Source of the DNA: Cryptomeria japonica
Lineage: Eukaryota > Streptophyta > Pinopsida > Cupressales > Cupressaceae
Direction of reading: 5' to 3'
NCBI RefSeq assembly: GCF_030272615.1
Contig: NC_081409.1
Span: 20,774,260-20,838,259 of the forward strand
DNA: 64,000 nt
This document shows positions 45,796 through 58,461 of the stretch, one piece after another (the stretch's first letter is position 1; every line of letters starts with the position of its first letter). The translations under genes and the position numbers were made by a program. The notes under the pieces were generated by a model, which was not told the origin of the DNA, ran no database searches, and saw only the letters and a program-made list of their open reading frames with translations.

Positions 45796-47573
45796 CTAAT
45801 AAAGAAGCACACTTGATGACACCAATAGAGAATGAAAATTTGAATAGACAAGTGTAGGAGTTGTTGAAGAAAGGTTTGATCAAAGAAAGTTTGAGACCTT
45901 GTAAAATTCCAACAGTATTAGCACCTAAGAAGAATAGAAAATGGAGGATGTGAACCAACTCTAGAGCAATAAATAAGATCATAGTGAAGTATAGATTTCT
46001 CTTTCCTAGGATGGATGACATAATGGATTGTTTAAGTGGAGGCAGATACTACACAAAGATAGACTTGAAGAGTGGATATTGTCATATTAGAATCAGAGAA
46101 GGAGATGAGTGGAAGACAACATTCAAGACAAATGAGGGATTGTATCAATGGTTGGTGATGCCTTTTGGACTTACTAATGCACTGAGTACTTTCATGAGGT
46201 TGATGAATGAGGTATTAAATAAATTCTTGGGTAAGTTTGTTATTGTGTACTTAAATGACATCTTGATTTTCAGTAAGACAAAGAAAGAACATATGTTGCA
46301 TTTGAGACAAGTTTTGTAGAGATTGAGAGAAGAGAAGTTGCTGATAAATTAAAGAAGTGTAGTTTCATCAAGGAAGAGTTAGTCTATTTGGGATTTGTGA
46401 TATCTATAGATGGATTGCGGATATATCTTGAAAAAGTAAGAGCAATTGTTGAATGGCCTACACCAGAAAGCATTGGGGAGATAAGATAATTTCATGGACT
46501 GGCTAGTTTCCACCGGAAGTCATTATAATTTTTTGTTCAATTTGTAGTCCTATGATAGAAGCAATGAAGGGAGATAGAAAATATTTTAGGTGGACATATG
46601 GAGAAAATAAGAGTTTTGAGTTGTTGAAACAGAAAGTGATAGAGAAGCCTATGTTGGCTTTACTGGATTTTAGTAAAGTATTTCAAGTGGACTATGATGC
46701 AAGTGGGAATGCAATTGGAGCAATATTGAGTTAGGAAGGAAGACCAGTAGCTTATTTTAGTGAGAAATTGAATGATTCCAGTAGGAGATATTCAGTGTAT
46801 GATCAGAAGTTTTATGCCATAATTCAGGCATTGAAGAAGTGGAGACATTATTTGTTTCATAAGGAGTTTGTGTTGTATACCGATAATCAAGCTTTGCAAT
46901 ACTTGATCATTCAAGATAAGATGAATCAGAGACACATGAGATGGGTGGAGTTCTTGCAGAGTTATAATTTTGTTTTGAAGCATAGAAGTGGAAAGTCAAA
47001 TAAAGTTGTTGATGCCTTGAGTAGAAGGAGGAACTTGTCGATAGAGATGAGAGTGGAGGTATTGGGTTTTGAGGAGTTGAAGAATTTGTATCCAGATGAC
47101 CCAAATTTCGCAGAATCTTGGAAAGCCTGTAAAGAACTGGTTATGGTGGATAGGAGAAAGTGGCTAGACTACTTCATTCAAGATGAGATGTTGTTCAAAG
47201 GAACTTAGTTGTATATACCTAGGAGCTCTATGAGGGAGAGTCTGATAAAATAGAAACATAGTAGAGGATTAGTAGGACACTTTGGTGTTGATAAGACAAT
47301 AGCCCTGATTAGTGAGAATTACTTTTGGCCTCAGATTCATAAGGATGTCAGGAAATTTGTACAAAGTTGTAGAATTTGTCAACTTGAAAAAGGTAGTAGT
47401 TATAATATTGGATTATATAAGCCTTTGATATTTCCAGAGAGACCTTGGGAGGATATGAGCATGGATTTTATACTTGTCTTGCCTAATAAACATAGAAGAA
47501 ATGATTCCATATTTGTGGTGGTGGATAGGTTCTCTAAAATGATACATTTCATACTCTGTAAGAAGACAACAGA
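45796..47573 (+). pseudogene. G3: Gypsy chromovirus RT, RNase H and integrase start
   Basis: The reading starts in RT just after R2 (LMTPIENENLNRQV). Motifs: [30 protein letters not shown], and YLNDILIFS, where the first Asp of the active-site YLDD has become Asn. Frameshifts follow from 46320. RNase H (46552-47208) has FQVDYDAS and DALSRR. Integrase begins with GHFGVDKT, CRICQLEKG, MDFILVLP and VVVDRFSKM, and is split at 47578 by a solo LTR. Confidence 0.88.
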
Positions 47574-47578
47574 TGCAG

Positions 47579-48844
47579 TATTGGCAATTTGGTAGAATTG
47601 ATTACGTGTTGCATTAATGTTTTGTCATTGATGGCAACACCGACTCTTTTGGTTGTTTACCAGTTTCCAGTAGGTTCTGATAGTGGTTGGATTATGATAT
47701 TGATCTGGTATGCTCCGACATGCTTTGGTTTGTGGAATTGGTTTGGATCTATCATTCATGCTATTCAGATGCATATCACAATCAGTTGGTTCAGGATTTG
47801 ATGACTCAGGAGCTATCATTTGTTCTAGTAATCCTTTTGGTCACTAGTAAGGGTTTTACCGACAGATATTTGTTGGAGATCTTTTGATACAATTGATAAG
47901 TGGTGTTGGTGTGGCTTCTAGATGGCTCGCGGGATGTTGGTTATTGTGTTCATGTTCCTATTGATCGGTGGTGCTAGTTTTGGTTTATGGCAACCTATTT
48001 TAGGTCCGGTCTTATTCTAATAGGTTATGGACTGGTTTATGTAACATGCTGGTGGGTGATCCCAATGCATTACTAGTTGGATTTATTGGTAAGATTATGT
48101 TGTTTCATTCTTAGGCAGACTTGGTTAATCATTGGATTGAGGGTTTATGTTATGGACTTATTGTATTATCTTTCAGGTGGTTGACCTAATTGTTTAGGTC
48201 TCGGGTTGGTATAAATACAATGTAAGATCTCTTTGTAGATCATGGTCATGGGTTATGGGTTATGCAATTATCTATATGAGAATAAGGTTGTAATCATATG
48301 CAGAGGTTTTGGTCAATCATAGGTGATCGAATTGGGTTGGTAAGAGAGGTTTAAGACCTTTGGTACTGAGCTTAACCGGAACTGTACTCAGGCATAGGAG
48401 ATGTTATCTTTGCAGTTCACACTTCTTTCCAAATTGTAGTCTGGATTTATTTTGTATTTAGTGAGGCTCCTTTTGTGATGATCAGTACACTCTAGGTTGT
48501 TGGCCATTCTACATGTGTAGGCCCCTCTTTTGTAATCAAATACTTACTGCAGAAGTATTATTTGACTGTGGGTAGGCTTCCCACTGTGGTTTTTCCCTTT
48601 ACCGGGTTTTCCACATACAAATCTTGGTGTCATATGTTATGGATGGACGGTAACTATTATGTGATTCATGTTTATTCTTAATTGCTATATCTTCTATTCT
48701 GGTATTTGGCTTATGCATTCCGATATTGAGTTTATGTGTTTTGGTAATTGAGGTTTTGAATGTTTAAAGTTCTATAATTTGTTGACAACTGATTCACCCC
48801 CCCCCCCCACTCAGTTGTCCTCCAATTATCTCAATTGTCTGACA
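47579..48844 (+). mobile_element. Solo LTR (Sirevirus-type) in the G3 integrase
   Basis: Perfect 5-bp duplication tgcag (47574-47578 and 48845-48849). The start is TATTGGCAATTTGG, a decayed TG, and the end is ATTGTCTGACA. Removing it and one repeat restores the integrase reading. Same family as 39506-40777 and 52962-54161. Hairpin at 48784-48819. Confidence 0.92.
48784..48819 (+). other. C-loop terminal hairpin of the 47579-48844 LTR
   Basis: GACAACTGA and TCAGTTGTC form a perfect 9-bp stem around a long C run. Confidence 0.75.
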
Positions 48845-48849
48845 TGCAG

Positions 48850-49790
48850 TGCATATAGCTGACCTATTTTTCAAGTAGGTGTTGAGACTACATGGATTAC
48901 CTAAGAGCATAGTTTCTGACAGAGATACTAAGTTTTTTGGATATTTTTGGAAGACACTTTAGAAAAAGATGAAGTCAGATTTGAAATTCAGTTCTACTTT
49001 TTACCCACAGACTGGTGGATAAACAAAAGTAGTAAACAAGAGTTTAGGAAACTTGTTAAGATGTTTAGTTGGGGAGAAAAATAGAAGTTGGGACTTGATC
49101 CTTGTACAAGCAGATTTTACCTACAACAATTCAATGAACATGAGTATCGGAAGCACACCCTTTGAGATTGTTAGTGAAATACACCCTAGAGGCATATTAG
49201 AGTTGAGAGACACTAGTACTAAAGATAAGAGGAGTGACAAAGTGGAAGAATTAGCAAAACATCTGAAGACAATACATACTCAAGTTAAGCAACATTTGGA
49301 GGACATGAACAACAAGTATAAGGAGAACGAAAATGAAAAGAGGAGACACAAGGAATTCAAAGTTGGAGATGAAGTGATGATGTATCTAAGAAAAGAGAGA
49401 TTTCTAGTTGGAACCTACAATAAGTTGAAGATGAGGAAGTTCAGACCTTGTAAGATCTGAAGAAATTTAGTTCTAGAAATGCATATGAAGTGGAGTTATT
49501 GAATACTTTGGGTATTTCACTTATATTCGACATTGTAGACCTACATTACTATCATGAGGGAAAATTCAGTGAAGACAATACAACAAACTTGGAGAAGAAA
49601 AATCCCTAGAAGGTACTGAACCAAATTGAAGACATTTTGGATAATAGAATTGGGTGTACCACTTAAGGCAAATAGTACAGAGAGTATCTTATGAAGTGGA
49701 AGGGCAGACTAGTTGAAGACTCATCATGGATTTCTCAGGAAGAGGTAGACTTTCTTAGTTTTTCTCTGACCCCTGCAAAGTGAGGGACTC
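48850..49790 (+). pseudogene. G3 integrase core, C-terminal domain and chromodomain
   Basis: Continues the integrase: [20 protein letters not shown], then YPQTGG-stop-TKVVN, in which the usual catalytic Glu position is Lys. Then SPFEIV-like and HPRGILELRD (near 49180), the KVGDEVMMYLRK block (49360-49400) and, after a frameshift, a chromodomain-like EYLMKWKGRLVEDSSWI near 49681-49733. Ends at 49780-49783 about 30 bp before the LTR. Confidence 0.88.
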
Positions 49791-49814
49791 ACTTTTTTAT
49801 CAACCTTGGATGTT

Positions 49815-50944
49815 TGATGTAGGAGCATCCCCATTTATTGGCAATCTTGCATCAACCAAAAACATTTTCCTTTTGTTTTGCTTTCTATTTTGCAGTTTCA
49901 ACATGTCTTTCTATTTTTTATTTTCATTTACACATCAGACCTTGCAGAGCTATATTTTGCTTGTGGATGTGTTCATCTACCTTATTATTTGTCCATGAGA
50001 TGTTTGGATCTTTTTTTGACAAGTTATTGCTTCCGAAATCTGGGATAGTTTTCTAGCTCAGAGCATTGGAACTGCTTGGACCTATTTGCTATAGGAGAGT
50101 ATTGTGGATCTTTCTCGTTGCTTGCAGAGCTTAATTACATTGCTTCCAACATTCCTTGGTGTGTGGCCAACCTTCCCTTGGGTCCGCACATCATTCTATG
50201 TTGTTTGTGAAGGGATTCCTTTGGTGGAGGCTAACCTAGCTGTTTTACACATTACATCTTCTTCATCGACATTTATTCCATCTTGGGCCAATGCAGATCT
50301 TACTTGAGCTATGAAGAACATATAAATCAATATAATCAAATATATAGACACAATTTTTAGGAAAGAAGATAGAGATAGGAGTTCCAAATTTGGCTCGCAT
50401 TCTTGCTTGAGCCCAGATACTGTATTTGAGCATGTTTGTAATCAGACCTGTGTGCCAAATATTGTAAGCTTGCATATTGTTAGTAGTTGTAATTGAATTC
50501 TTGATATAATATAATTCAAATTTTGCATTGCCTCCATCGTGTTGAGTTGTATTTCAATTGCTACATGCTCCAGATTGTTCTCCTTGATGACTTACTCCTA
50601 CCATGTCTGCACCACATATTTGTTTAATCACCAGTTGGTCATAGTTTCTTTAAGGTTTCCAAGTAGTTCTAGGATCATTTGGAAAAGTGTAGCGAAGAGT
50701 ATTCTCTCTTTCAAAGAATAATAATATACTTTCCCTTGTTCACTAGTGGATTCTTTTTCTTGAAAGGGTTTCTCCATGTAATTTTGGAATATATTTTGGT
50801 ACAATTGTTTTTTATATTTATGTTGAATGGTGCAATCATGTGTTCATTTCAGATTTTCTTATTTATGTTGAATGGTGCAATCTTTTTAGATTTGTAATCA
50901 CATAAGAAAATTAATATTATAAGATTTTTTCACCTTATTTCTCA
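49815..50944 (+). mobile_element. Probable G3 3' LTR
   Basis: Starts TGATGTAGGAGCATCC about 30 bp after the G3 stop, comparable to TGGTGCAGGAGCACC in G1 and G2. The first 800 bp or so recur inverted at about 51216-52007. The 3' boundary is uncertain; ...tttctca at 50944 is followed by a primer-site-like tagcatcaaagc, so the end may belong to a different, Copia-type element. Confidence 0.5.
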
Positions 50945-51215
50945 ATATTTAGCATCAAAGCTAATGGTTCTACTAAGAGGGGGATGTCATTCTCTTTAAG
51001 TGTAGAAGTATTTTCTCTATAGTGGGAGCTTTATTTTTGTGGTTTTGTAGATTAGAGAAGAGCCATGAAATCCATGTCTTCTATTTCTCACATAGATATT
51101 GAAAAATTCAATGGCAATAGCTACCAAATGTGGAAGATCTTCTAGAGGAAAGAGATCAGTTGTTTCCTATTTCATATGAAAATAAAATAGGATGAGCTAC
51201 TTTGGATGATGATTG
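50945..51215 (+). pseudogene. Copia-like gag start fragment
   Basis: After a degenerate primer-site-like string (atttagcatcaaagcta, from 50946), a frame from ATG 51067 reads IDIEKFNGNSYQMWKIF, matching the beginning of Copia Gag proteins (KFNG...W). A stop follows at once and no further Gag motif is certain. It is trapped between two inverted LTR-like arms. Confidence 0.5.
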
Positions 51216-52007
51216 GTGTAGTCATGGTAGGAGGGTCCTCAAAGAGAATAGTTCGGACCATGCAACAAGAGTTACAGAGAAGAAACAACTCAACATGATT
51301 GAGGCAATGCAAAAACAGACTATTATATCATGAAAATCAACTATAAACTGTCGACAACATGTGGGATTACAAGATTAGGCACACAAGCCTGATTACTTAC
51401 ATGCTCAAATAAAATATTTGGGCTCAAGCAAGAATATGATCCAACTCTGTACCTCCTAACCTTTAGATTTATCCTCTATGTTCTCATAATTGCCTTCTAC
51501 ATGCTTGATTACATTGATTTATATGATCAATAATGATCTACATCCGCCCAAGATGAAACAAATGCTGATGAAAAAGATGTAGCATGTAAAACAACAAGGT
51601 CGGCCTCTGCCAAAGAGATCCCTCTGAAAAATCCATATAATGAAGTGTGGACTAAAGGGAAGGTCGACCACATGCCAAGGAATGTTGGAAACAATGAACT
51701 GAAGCTCTGCAAGCTACATAAATGATCTGCAAGATTCACCAATAGCAAATAGGTTCAAGCAGTTCCGGTGTTCCAAGCCAAAAAATTATCTCTGATTTTG
51801 AAAGTGATAACTTGCCGAAAAAATATATGTACATCCCATAGACTTAGGATAAGGTATATGAACATCTCCACAAACAAAATCTAGCTCCATAAGGTCTGAT
51901 GATCAAATGCAAAGAAACACAAAAAGAAATGTTGAACTGCAAAACAAGAAACAAAATATTTTTGGGTTGATGCAAGATCGCCAAGAACCAAGGATGCTCC
52001 TGCATCA
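51216..52007 (-). mobile_element. Inverted, partial copy of the 49815 LTR
   Basis: Its reverse complement starts TGATGCAGGAGCATCC at 52007 and follows 49815-50640 with substitutions and small indels, for example gcattgcctc.atc.tgttgagttgt. It forms the second arm of a long inverted repeat around the gag fragment. Confidence 0.65.
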
Positions 52008-52039
52008 ATGATTCTTGAAATAAATAGGACAAGAAGGCA

Positions 52040-52961
52040 TGAGGAAGTTGAACACAACTTAGGACTAAGAGGGAGGGGGTGAATTAGTCCAGACCTAATA
52101 CTTAAACTTCATTACTTAATGCACAATCTCTTTAACCTTAATCAACAACAATGAAAGATATAATAATGAAACACCATGCACAAGAGAACACCAAATTTAC
52201 ATGGAAAACCAAAATAGGGGAAAAGCACAGTGAGAGTCAACTCACAATATATGAAATGATTACAATATAGTTTTATGTTCATTGTACAAGAAACATGTGT
52301 CTCCCTAAAGAACTTGTAGGCCAGAGCATATTGCTCTAGGGAAAGATACAATGCTTACAATATTAAGATCACTTCTCTAGACCAAGATGCAATGAATATA
52401 TGAATCTAAAATAAGTAGGCCTCCAACAATATCCAAACATGAAGTTTCCCTTGAATCTTTGTCTCAATCAACCAAGTCCAAAACAATCACTACATACTTA
52501 CTTCAAGTCACAACTGACTTCTACAAATGACATAATCATGTAGATGCAAAAGACATATTGATCCACACAATTATCTACACTCACCCTCTCATCAACATAA
52601 ATTGTATCTTTTATATACATTGTCTTCTTCATTTTAAACATCAGATAAGTTAGCCAGAATACACAACAAACATGATTATGGTAAAAGAGGTCCAATCCAA
52701 GAGATAGACAGGACCTAAAACATCATAGCACTTCTTTCTAAGAAGGTAAGAACAATTCACACCTTATCATTCATTCTCCAAAGGTAAAAAAAGTAACCTG
52801 TAGATACACCAAGCATCACACTACAAGTCATCCCAAAACATATCTTTCAAATAAACCAACCCAATGTGGATCCCCATATTCCAAGGTAGGCACTGAAATC
52901 AATGCAACAAAATATTCCAAGAAAGACAAGACATCCAATGATTCACTACAAACCAATGAAC
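52040..52961 (-). mobile_element. Sirevirus-type LTR, minus strand, incomplete
   Basis: Low end tgaggaagttg, hairpin at 52062-52090, and the conserved GGTTTTCC-type block near 52200-52225. It runs without coding potential to 52961, where another LTR begins; its own start is not recognisable. Confidence 0.5.
52062..52090 (-). other. C-loop terminal hairpin
   Basis: GGACTAA and TTAGTCC form a perfect 7-bp stem. Confidence 0.7.
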
Positions 52962-54161
52962 TATTGACCATTTGGTGGAATTGATTATGTGTTGCATTGA
53001 TGTTTTGTCATTGATGTCAACACTAGCTGTCTAGATGCTTTTCCAGCACCCTTCTGGTCCTGGTAGGTTAAGTGGTTTCTGGTTAACTTGGATTCGATAT
53101 GATCCGATAGGCTCTGGTATAGTCTGGTGATGGAATTGGCTTGTTCATGATACTTATACTCATATTTGGTCAGTTGGTTTTGGTCTGGTGATTGGATGCT
53201 ATCCTACTTGCTTAGAAGATTGGTTTCTAGTTTTGGTGAGGGTTTCACTGGTAGAGCTTTTGATGGAGATCTTTGATAAATTTCATAAGTGGTGTTGGTG
53301 CATCTTTTGATGGAGTTTCAGGATGTTGTTGCCAATCATGTTTGAGACTTGGTAGTTGGAGATTATTGCTGAAGCATGTGGACCTATACTCGGTCCCGAT
53401 TGATCTAGGTTATGGACCGACTTTAATGTAACGTGTGGAAAGGACCTATTGATGTATTAATGGGATGTCTTATGAGTCTGATATTATTTGTTTGGTCTAA
53501 CACTGACATGGTTTGTAATTATGTAATCCATTTATTATCTAGTGGCCAACCTGATTGTTTATGGTCTAGGGTTTGTATAAATAGATGTAAGATCTCATTG
53601 TAGATAATCATGGTTAATGTAAGAGGTCATGGTCAAGGAGTGTAATGTGCAAATAATGTAATATCATTCAGGCATAAGATTTGTTTGATCATTGGAGATT
53701 GAATTGGGTTTATGTAAGAGGATTTAGTCCTCCAGTATTGAGCTTAACCAAAAGTGTACTCAGGCATAGGAGATGCTATCTCTTGCAGTTCAACACTTCT
53801 CCAGATTGTAGTCTAGATTTGTATGTAGTTAGTGAGGCTCCTTTTGTGATGAGTAGTGCGCTCTAGGCTGCTGGCCTTCCTACAAGTGTAGGCCCCATCA
53901 TTGTAATTCACATACTTACTACAAAAGTATTATCTAACTGTGGGTAGGCTTCCCACTATGGTTTTTCCCTTTATCGGGTTTTCCATGTACAAATCTTGGT
54001 GTTGTGTGGATGGCTTTTATTTTGTGATTATTGTTTATGCTTAATTAGATTAACTACTATTTTGATATTAAAGTTTTAATTGGTGAATGTTCATGTAATC
54101 TGTGACAATTGATTCACCCCCACCCTCTCAGTTGTCTTCTGGTTATCTGAATTGTCTAACA
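52962..54161 (+). mobile_element. S2 5' LTR (Sirevirus-type Copia)
   Basis: Starts TATTGACCATTTGG (a decayed TG) and ends ATTGTCTAACA immediately before the primer-binding site. It contains the GTGGTTTTTCCC block near 53958 and the hairpin 54104-54136. Same family as 39506-40777 and the solo LTR 47579-48844. Confidence 0.88.
54104..54136 (+). other. C-loop terminal hairpin of the S2 LTR
   Basis: GACAATTGA pairs with TCAGTTGTC; the single difference is a U-G wobble in RNA. Confidence 0.7.
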
Positions 54162-54175
54162 ATTGGTATCAGATC
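54162..54175 (+). other. S2 primer-binding site
   Basis: attggtatcagatc directly after the LTR; TGGTATCAGATC differs by one base from the tRNA-iMet-type site. Confidence 0.85.
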
Positions 54176-54219
54176 TTTGGTCCTCTCTACAGAAAGCTTA
54201 ACCGCTTGAGGAAGATCCT

Positions 54220-55390
54220 ATGGCGACTATCAGTTCAAGGTCATCCATTTCTTCTAGAGCTATCTTTCAAAGGGATATTCTAAGGCTTGATGGAACAAAT
54301 TACATAGTATGGAAGATTCAGATGGAGACTCATCTGAGATGTCTTGGCAAGGAGATTTGGGAGATCACATAGAATGGTGTCACACCCTATAATCCGAGAT
54401 CTGACAATCCTCCTTTGGAAAACCTGGACAAGGAGCTTGAGAATGATTGTAGAGCAAGAGAAGCCCTCTTGTGTGCATTTTATGATCAGCAAATAATGGA
54501 TTAACTGACAAATCATCTTGAAAGGCTATATGAGATAAGTTGGAGACTCTTAATGAAGGTGACCCTATAGTGAAGATAGCTAAACTTGATGGTTACCGGG
54601 TGAGATATGAAAACCTGAAGATGGAAGAAGATGAAAGGATTAATTCATTCATGGAAAGGGTAAATGAGATTGTTATGGGAATTCAATGTTGTGGTAGAAC
54701 TCTAAGCGAAGATGAAATTATTTCTAAATTTCTGAGAGCCCTACCACCGGCTTTCAAAATGAAGGCTACAACTATTAATGAGTTGAGAACAATGGTTGAT
54801 ACATCTATCAATAGAGATACTTTGGTTGGAAAACTATCTTCTTTTGAGCTTGAGGAATTTGGACCTTCTGGAGCTGTGATGACTGAACCTTCTTTTCATG
54901 CATCTACATCTGTAACCGGTAAGCAAGACTGGAAAGATTTATATGCAAAAGAGTTAGAATATATGAAGAGAGAAGATGACGAGTTTGAGAAACTTGAAGC
55001 ACTATTTTCTAGAAGAGTACCTAAAGGATTGGTAGGAAGTAAGTATGAAGGAAAAGCACCTTTTAAATTATTTGCATGTAATAAGATTGGTCATTTTGCA
55101 TCTAGATATCTTGAAAGGAATTCAAGATTTGAAGAAAGAGTTAAAATATCATTTAAGCCTAAGCCTGGATATCACAACAAATATAATTATAAGAAAAACA
55201 AAGAAAAATCATGCGACATAGCAGATGAGGAACGCATTACTGATTCAAATGATGAACCGACAAAAGACTCTGCTAGTGGATTTGGAAATGGGTATTCCTT
55301 GCTATCAAGGAAGATGATCTGGCACTGGAAGATAACATACCTGAAGAGAAGGCACTTGCTACTAAAATTGAAGACAATGATAAATGGGTA
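54220..55390 (+). pseudogene. S2 gag
   Basis: ATG 54220 follows the primer site by 44 bp. The start has RLDGTNYIVWKIQMETHL, the Copia Gag (UBN2-type) signature. A frameshift near 54535 leads into a long clean frame (54540-55390) with LDGYRVRYENLKM, ERINSFMERVNEIV and SKFLRALPPAFKMKATTI. A degenerate zinc knuckle (FACNKIGHFASRY, near 55072-55108) has lost its first and last Cys. This contrasts with NA ORF1, which has several knuckles but no such capsid part. Confidence 0.88.
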
Positions 55391-57390
55391 ATTGACAGTG
55401 GTTGTTCACATCATATGACTGGAGATTAAGGGAAGTTTATGTCTTTGCAAGAATTTGATGGTGGTCTAGTTAGATTTGGAGATGACAAGGCATGTATGAT
55501 TAGAGGAAAATGAACTATATCATTGGATGGTAAGAACAATACTGAAAATGTCTATTATGTTGAAGGTTTGAAGCATAATATTTTGAGTGTAGGACAATTG
55601 GTAGATAAGGGATTTCAATTACAGTTCAAGGATGGAAAATAGAAAATCATTAATAGATCTAGCTTGGAGATTGCAACCGATACACAAAAAAAAGGTAATA
55701 TATTTCATTTGAACTCCAGTGAGAAGACATGTTTGATTACACATATTGATGAGAGTTGGCTATGGCATAAAAGGTTGTGTCATATGAATTTTTTATTGCA
55801 TTGTGAAGATCAGTTCAACTAAGGCAGTAAGGGATATACCTAAGATTATGAAGCCCTATATTCTGGTATGTAAAGAATGTCAAATGGGTAAACAGATCAA
55901 AACCTCTTTTAGAAGTATACAAGATAAATCAAATGATGTTCTTGATCTTATTCATACTGATTTGTGTGGCCTTGCTAGAGTTAAAAGTTTTCATGGTGAT
56001 AGATATTTCATGCTAATCATTGATGATTATTCTAGAATGATGTGGGTTACTTTTTTGAGAGAAAACTCTGAAGCATTTGAAAAGTTTAAAATCTTTAAGA
56101 ATAAAGTGGAAACTAAGACATGATTGAAGATTAAATGTCTGAGATCAAATCATGGTGGAGAATTCACATCCGGTGAGTTTACTAACTTTTGTGACAAGCT
56201 TGGTATAAGAAGACAATTTTCTACTCTCCAGACACCTTAGCATAATGGATTTGTGGAAAGGAAGAACACAACTATCTTAGATGTTGTTAGAACAATGATG
56301 GTTGAAGCTAGTCTACCTCATATCTATTGGAGAGAAGTAGTGAGTACAATGGTTTATACATTCAACATAGTACATATCAAAGGAGAAACCAGTAAGACAC
56401 CTTATGAATTATGGTTTGGAAATACACCTATAGTTAAGTATTTCAGAGTTTCTGGTAGTAAATGTTATATCAGGAGAGATGATACTATTGGGAAATTTGA
56501 TTCTAGATGTGATTAAGGCATATTTATTGGTTATTCTAATGAAATCAAAGCATATAGATATTATAACAAGAGATTGCAGAGAATTGTGGAGAGTGATAAT
56601 GTCAAAGTAGATGAGCTGAAAAGAAGTCAAATCAAAGTTTATGAGAAGGAACCGGTAGTGGAAATGATTATATCTGAATAGGTAGCACCTTTACTGGAAT
56701 AGAGAATTGAACCAGTTACTTCAGAAATATCAGAGAATTCTATAGTAACTGAAGAACAGGGAAGAGGAACAAAAAGTCAAAAGACTCCTAGGTATATGAG
56801 ATTGAATCGTTCTGAAGATCAAATTATTGGGGATAAGAGCAATGGAGTGATGACAAGAAGAAGATTGGAAACTAATGAGGTATGTTTAATTTCACAAGTT
56901 GAACCGGTATCAATAATTGAAGCATGTAAAGATGAACATTGGTTGAAAGCTATGGAAGAAGAATTAGATCAGATTGAGAAAAATAACACATGGACTTTGG
57001 TTCCCTGGCCTAAAAACAAAAATGTTATTGGAACTAAATGGGTTTTTAGGAATAAATTGAATGAGGATGGTCAAGTTATAAGGAATAAGGTGAGATTGGT
57101 TTGCAAAAGATATTCTTAGAAGGAAGGAATTGATTATGCAGAGACTTTTGCACCTATAGCTAGGATTGAAGCTGTAAGATTATTTCTTGCCTATGTTGCC
57201 CATAAAAACTACAAGGTTTATCAGATGGATGTTAAATGTGCATTCTTGAATGGGAATCTTGATGAGGAAGTTTATATTGAGCAATTTGATGGGTTTTCAC
57301 TATCAAATGATACAGATATGGTTTGTAGGTTAAGGAAAACTTTATACAAATTGAAATAGGCACCTAGAGCTTGGTATGCAAGGTTGGATA
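55391..57390 (+). pseudogene. S2 protease, integrase and first part of RT
   Basis: Protease: WVIDSGCSHHMTGD near 55388-55430, followed by SVGQLVDKG. Pre-integrase: WLWHKRLCHMN near 55760. Integrase: [93 protein letters not shown]. Stops near 55427, 55513, 55640, 56121, 56239, 56514, 57117 and 57358. RT is split at 57390 by a solo LTR. Closely related to S1. Confidence 0.9.
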
Positions 57391-58461
57391 TGTTGGTATT
57401 ATGGATGTGTTGCATTAGTTTTGTCATTTTTGTAAACACCTATCCTTCTGGAGATCTATGGTTATGTTGAACTGGCACATTATGTTCACTGGCAAGTTCA
57501 GTGACTTATGCACAGTCACCTATATATTGTTCACCGACACTGAGGATGACTTGTTATCATCTGGAGATCACTTGGTTATGTCAAAGACATGGTTTGGATA
57601 CTTAGTTTTGGTATTCTGGTTATTTGTCTAATCGGGTTGACATATTTGTTGTTATCGGCAAATTGGTCTAGATTATGGACCGGTATGCATTATCTATTCT
57701 AGATTAGCACGACACGTTATGGAGGTGACTTATTGATTGGATGTTGTTGTAAATGTATTGAGCTGACATGATGCATTGAATCTTGACTTATTTATAATTG
57801 ATTTAATTATAATATTCTTAGTGAGCCGACCTACACATTTGGTCTTGGGTTTTGGTATATATGTAAAATCTCAATTGATGAGATAGATGTAGTAGTAGAG
57901 GAGGTAAAGTAACGGTATATGGTATATGGTATAGTATCATGGTATGTGTGAATATTGAAGATTATATGAGTAGACCATAGAGAAGGTTCAAGGAAGGTTT
58001 GAAGGTGATTATTAGAGCTTAACCGGTATTCAATCCAGTATTGGAGATGCTACTTTGAGCAGTACATTATCATTGGATTTAACCATCCAATTGTAGTCAG
58101 TGTGACTCATATTTTGTGATTGAGCAGTGAGCTCTAGGCGGTTGGCCTTTCTACATGTGCAGACCCCATTTGTACACACATACTATCTGCAGTAGTATCA
58201 TCTGATTGTGGGTAAGGTTTCCCACTGTGGTTTTTTCCCTTATAGGGTTTCCATGTACAAATCTCTGTGTTATGTGTTGTGGATGTTGTTTCTCTTTCTG
58301 TTTCATGCATTAAGTTTCACAGGTATTGATATTAACTATTAATCTGTTAACCGACATTAAGTTTGATTTATCGGTATTATGTATCAGGTTTGATTAAGTT
58401 ATATTTGGGTTGAAATTCATAGTCAACCCCCCCCCTCTTAGTTGCCTCCTGGGTCCTAACG
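57391..58461 (+). mobile_element. Solo LTR (Sirevirus-type) in the S2 RT
   Basis: Perfect 5-bp duplication ggata (57386-57390 and 58462-58466). Starts TGTTGGTATTATGG and ends GTCCTAACG, the final A changed to G. Contains the GTGGTTTTTTCCC block near 58225. The left arm of the terminal hairpin is lost here. Same family as the minus LTR 32278-34094. Removing it rejoins the RT reading. Confidence 0.92.
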
